Assembly (NCBI GenBank): GCA_959598545.1
Contig: CAUGFC010000046.1
Location: 1-12,961, forward strand
DNA from: an uncultured Olsenella sp.
Lineage (GTDB): Bacteria > Actinomycetota > Coriobacteriia > Coriobacteriales > Atopobiaceae
Direction: 5' to 3'
DNA length: 12,961 nucleotides
In this document: piece by piece, positions 11,263 through 12,961 of the stretch
How the letters are laid out: each line of letters opens with the position of its first letter
How positions within the stretch are numbered: the stretch's first letter is position 1
Made by a program: the position numbers and the translations under genes
Notes under the pieces: generated by a model
Told to the model about the DNA's origin: nothing
What the model saw: the letters and a program-made list of their open reading frames with translations, nothing else
The model's database searches: none

Positions 11263-11991
11263 TTGAAGATGCAGGCGCGCCTGGCCGAGGCAGAGCGGAT
11301 CTGCGGCCACCACTTCGAGAACCAGGAGCTGATCGTCTCCGCGCTGACGCACCCGTCGGCGGCCGAGGGGCGTCCCGTCTCCGCCTCCTACGAGCGACTC
11401 GAGTTCCTCGGCGACTCGATCCTCGGCGCGATCGTGGCGACCGACCTCTTCGAGCGCTTCCCCGACATGGACGAGGGCGCGCTCACGCAGGCCAAGATCA
11501 GCCTCGTCTCGGGCCGCATGCTCTCGGCGGTGGCCGAGCGGCTGGGCCTCGCCCCGCTCATCGTGATGGGCGAGTCCGAGCGCGGCACCGGCGAGCGCGG
11601 GATGCACTCCGCGCTCGAGAACGTCTACGAGGCCCTCGTGGGCGCCCTGTACCTCGACGCCGGCTACGGGCCGGCCCACGCCTTCGTGACGGCGACCCTC
11701 GGCCCCGAGGTCTCGCCGGCGCTCGCCGAGAAGCCCATCAGCCCCAAGTCCCGCCTGCAGGAGGTCACCCAGCGCGACCTGCACTGCGGCCCCGAGTACA
11801 GGCTCGTCTCAGAGGAGGGGCCGGCACACGACCCCACGTTCACCTCGGTCGTGCTCGTGGAGGGCCGCCGGATCGGGCGCGGCACGGGCTCGTCGAAGAA
11901 GTCCTCCGAGAGCGCCGCCGCCATAGACGCGCTCGTCCGTCTCGGCTATGCCGAGAAGGACGACTTCTCGGGCGCCGGGACCACGAACTAG
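11263..11991 (+). CDS. rnc: Ribonuclease III, 242 aa
   Basis: RNase III cuts double-stranded RNA, including the rRNA precursor. The catalytic domain has the signature ERLEFLGDSIL at residues 44-54 (E44, E47, D51) and a second catalytic block ENVYEALVGALYLDAG at 119-134 (E123). The position equivalent to E. coli D114 is asparagine (N120). A double-stranded-RNA-binding domain follows (about 165-235) with SPKSRLQEVTQR and GTGSSKKSSESAAAIDAL. TTG 11263 is preferred to ATG 11269 because AAGGGA lies 8 bases before TTG and 14 before ATG; the difference is two residues. The gene sits 12 bases after acpP and 20 before smc, probably in one operon. Confidence 0.96.
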   Translation: MKMQARLAEAERICGHHFENQELIVSALTHPSAAEGRPVSASYERLEFLGDSILGAIVATDLFERFPDMDEGALTQAKISLVSGRMLSAVAERLGLAPLIVMGESERGTGERGMHSALENVYEALVGALYLDAGYGPAHAFVTATLGPEVSPALAEKPISPKSRLQEVTQRDLHCGPEYRLVSEEGPAHDPTFTSVVLVEGRRIGRGTGSSKKSSESAAAIDALVRLGYAEKDDFSGAGTTN

Positions 11992-11999
11992 CGAGCGCC

Positions 12000-12006
12000 G
12001 GGAGGA
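12000..12006 (+). promoter_or_regulatory. Ribosome binding site fixing the smc TTG start
   Basis: GGGAGGA lies 5 bases before TTG 12012. It supports a TTG start, since no ATG or GTG in this frame lies close enough to give the complete conserved SMC N-terminus. Confidence 0.7.
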
Positions 12007-12011
12007 CGCCG

Positions 12012-12961
12012 TTGTATCTCAAGTCTCTGACACTCAAGGGCTTCAAGTCCTTCGCGGACCGCACCCACATGGTCTTCGACCCCGGCCTCACCGTGGTCGT
12101 GGGCCCCAACGGGTCCGGCAAGTCCAACGTCTCCGACGCCATCCTGTGGGTCCTCGGCGAGCAGAGCGCCAAGCAGCTCCGCGGCCAGGCCATGGAGGAC
12201 GTGATCTTCTCGGGCTCTTCGGCGCGCTCGGCCGTGGGCGTCGCCGAGGTTACGCTCGTGCTCGACAACTCCGACCACACCCTGCCGATCGACTTCACCG
12301 AGGTGGGGATCACCCGGCGCATGTACCGCTCGGGCGAGTCCGAGTACCTCATCAACGGCGCGCCGAGCCGCCTCATGGACGTCCAGGACATCCTGCACGA
12401 CTCGGGCCTGGGCAAGGACACCCACTCGATCATCTCCCAGGGCAAGCTCGACTCCATCCTCTCGAGCCGCCCGGAGGAGCGCCGCGCCCTCATCGAGGAG
12501 GCGGCCGACATCTCCAAGCACCGCCGCCGCAAGGAGCGCAGCCAGCGCAAGCTCAACTCCATGGACGAGAACCTCGCGCGCGCCAAGGTGCTCTCGCGCG
12601 AGATCGCGCGCCAGCTCAAGCCGCTCGAGCGCCAGGTCGACAAGGCCCAGCGCGCCCGCCAGCTCGAGGACGAGCTCAAGGACCTGGAGGTCCAGCTCGC
12701 GGTCGACGACCTGCGGCGCCTCCAGGAGGAGTACGCGCGGCTCGAGGGCCGCGGCAAGGAGGCCGAGGCAGCCTGCGAGCTCGCCCAGTACCGCCTCGAC
12801 GAGAAGAGCGCCGAACTCGAGAAGCTCCAGTCGCTGCTCGAGCAGAAGGGCCTCTTCGTCGGCGACCTCGGCGAGCAGCGCCGCAGGATGCAGGACCTTC
12901 TCGGCCGGATGGACGCGGACATGCGCCTTCTGGAGGAGAAGGGCAAGAACATGGTCTCGCG
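12012..12961 (+). CDS. smc: Chromosome segregation protein SMC (N-terminal part, leaves window)
   Basis: SMC dimers with ScpA/ScpB organise and separate the chromosome using ATP. Visible are 316 codons, about a quarter of the usual 1,150-1,200 residues. The N-terminus is typical: YLKSLTLKGFKSFADRT, then Walker A GPNGSGKS at residues 31-38, LGEQSAKQLRG and the insertion MEDVIFSGS. SIISQGKLDSILSSRPEERR and FEEA-like IEEAADISKHRRRK lead into a long charged coiled coil from about residue 170. It starts with TTG, with GGGAGGA upstream. Its distance of 20 bases from rnc and the same order in Bacillus and mycobacteria suggest an rnc-smc operon. The hinge, second coiled coil and Walker B lie outside the window. 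Confidence 0.97.
   Translation, partial: MYLKSLTLKGFKSFADRTHMVFDPGLTVVVGPNGSGKSNVSDAILWVLGEQSAKQLRGQAMEDVIFSGSSARSAVGVAEVTLVLDNSDHTLPIDFTEVGITRRMYRSGESEYLINGAPSRLMDVQDILHDSGLGKDTHSIISQGKLDSILSSRPEERRALIEEAADISKHRRRKERSQRKLNSMDENLARAKVLSREIARQLKPLERQVDKAQRARQLEDELKDLEVQLAVDDLRRLQEEYARLEGRGKEAEAACELAQYRLDEKSAELEKLQSLLEQKGLFVGDLGEQRRRMQDLLGRMDADMRLLEEKGKNMVS

Noticed and set aside
9616..11784. 722-codon minus-strand frame opposite plsX-acpP-rnc
   Set aside because: Repetitive Gly/Arg/Ala/Val shadow sequence without any recognisable domain, crossing three well-supported plus-strand genes and an intergenic region.
1..12961. tRNA/rRNA genes, CRISPR arrays, transposase genes or phage genes
   Set aside because: No cloverleaf, regular repeat-spacer array, transposase motif or phage protein was recognised on either strand.

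Overview
This is a gene-dense, very GC-rich bacterial stretch with strong G/C third-position bias. It carries core housekeeping genes in an order that blends two known neighbourhoods. One is the rpmB-asp23-fakA-recG ... plsX-acpP-rnc-smc order known from Bacillus. The other is the recG-rsmD-coaD-(DivIVA-like)-DUF177-rpmF-rnc-smc order known from Actinobacteria. CoaD and RecG carry actinobacterial-type sequence variants, and a SepIVA/DivIVA-like coiled-coil gene follows coaD. Together these suggest a high-GC actinobacterium; an anaerobic Coriobacteriia member (Olsenella/Atopobium-like) is the best guess. That placement is inference from gene content, not a database result.

Layout. 1-62 (-): the first 20 codons of an unrecognised gene. 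63-382: a gene-free, partly AT-rich stretch with a large stem-loop. 383-613 (-): FmdB-type zinc ribbon protein. 726-2069 (+): a fusion of a HAD phosphatase with a thiamine pyrophosphokinase. 2070-2388: no convincing gene, but three structured modules in a row (a 15-bp stem-loop, a predicted three-way junction ending in T5, and a second stem-loop reusing the first one's 11-mer), then the rpmB promoter. 2389-2577 rpmB with a clear terminator. 2718-6947 asp23, fakA, recG; rsmD and coaD follow recG with ATGA stop/start overlaps (to 8040). 8234-9626 SepIVA-like gene, DUF177 gene and rpmF with a second clear terminator. 9627-9948: a 111-bp AT-rich segment bounded by 21-bp inverted repeats, then degenerate GAGAAGG repeats, then the plsX promoter. 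9949-12961 plsX, acpP, rnc and the 5' part of smc, which runs off the window.

How the genes fit together. FakA, PlsX and ACP sit on the route that activates fatty acids and feeds phospholipid synthesis; FakB and the Fab enzymes are absent here. L28, L32, the DUF177 protein (linked to 23S rRNA/L32 biogenesis), RsmD and RNase III serve ribosome assembly. RecG and SMC serve replication-fork repair and chromosome organisation. CoaD makes a coenzyme A precursor, which is also the source of the ACP phosphopantetheine arm. The HAD-TPK fusion would serve thiamine cofactor supply.

The genes are mostly ordinary. The unusual material lies in the HAD-TPK fusion and in the intergenic DNA: the inverted-repeat segment before plsX, the structured region before rpmB, the stem-loop after fmdB, and a 14-bp hairpin covering possible recG starts.
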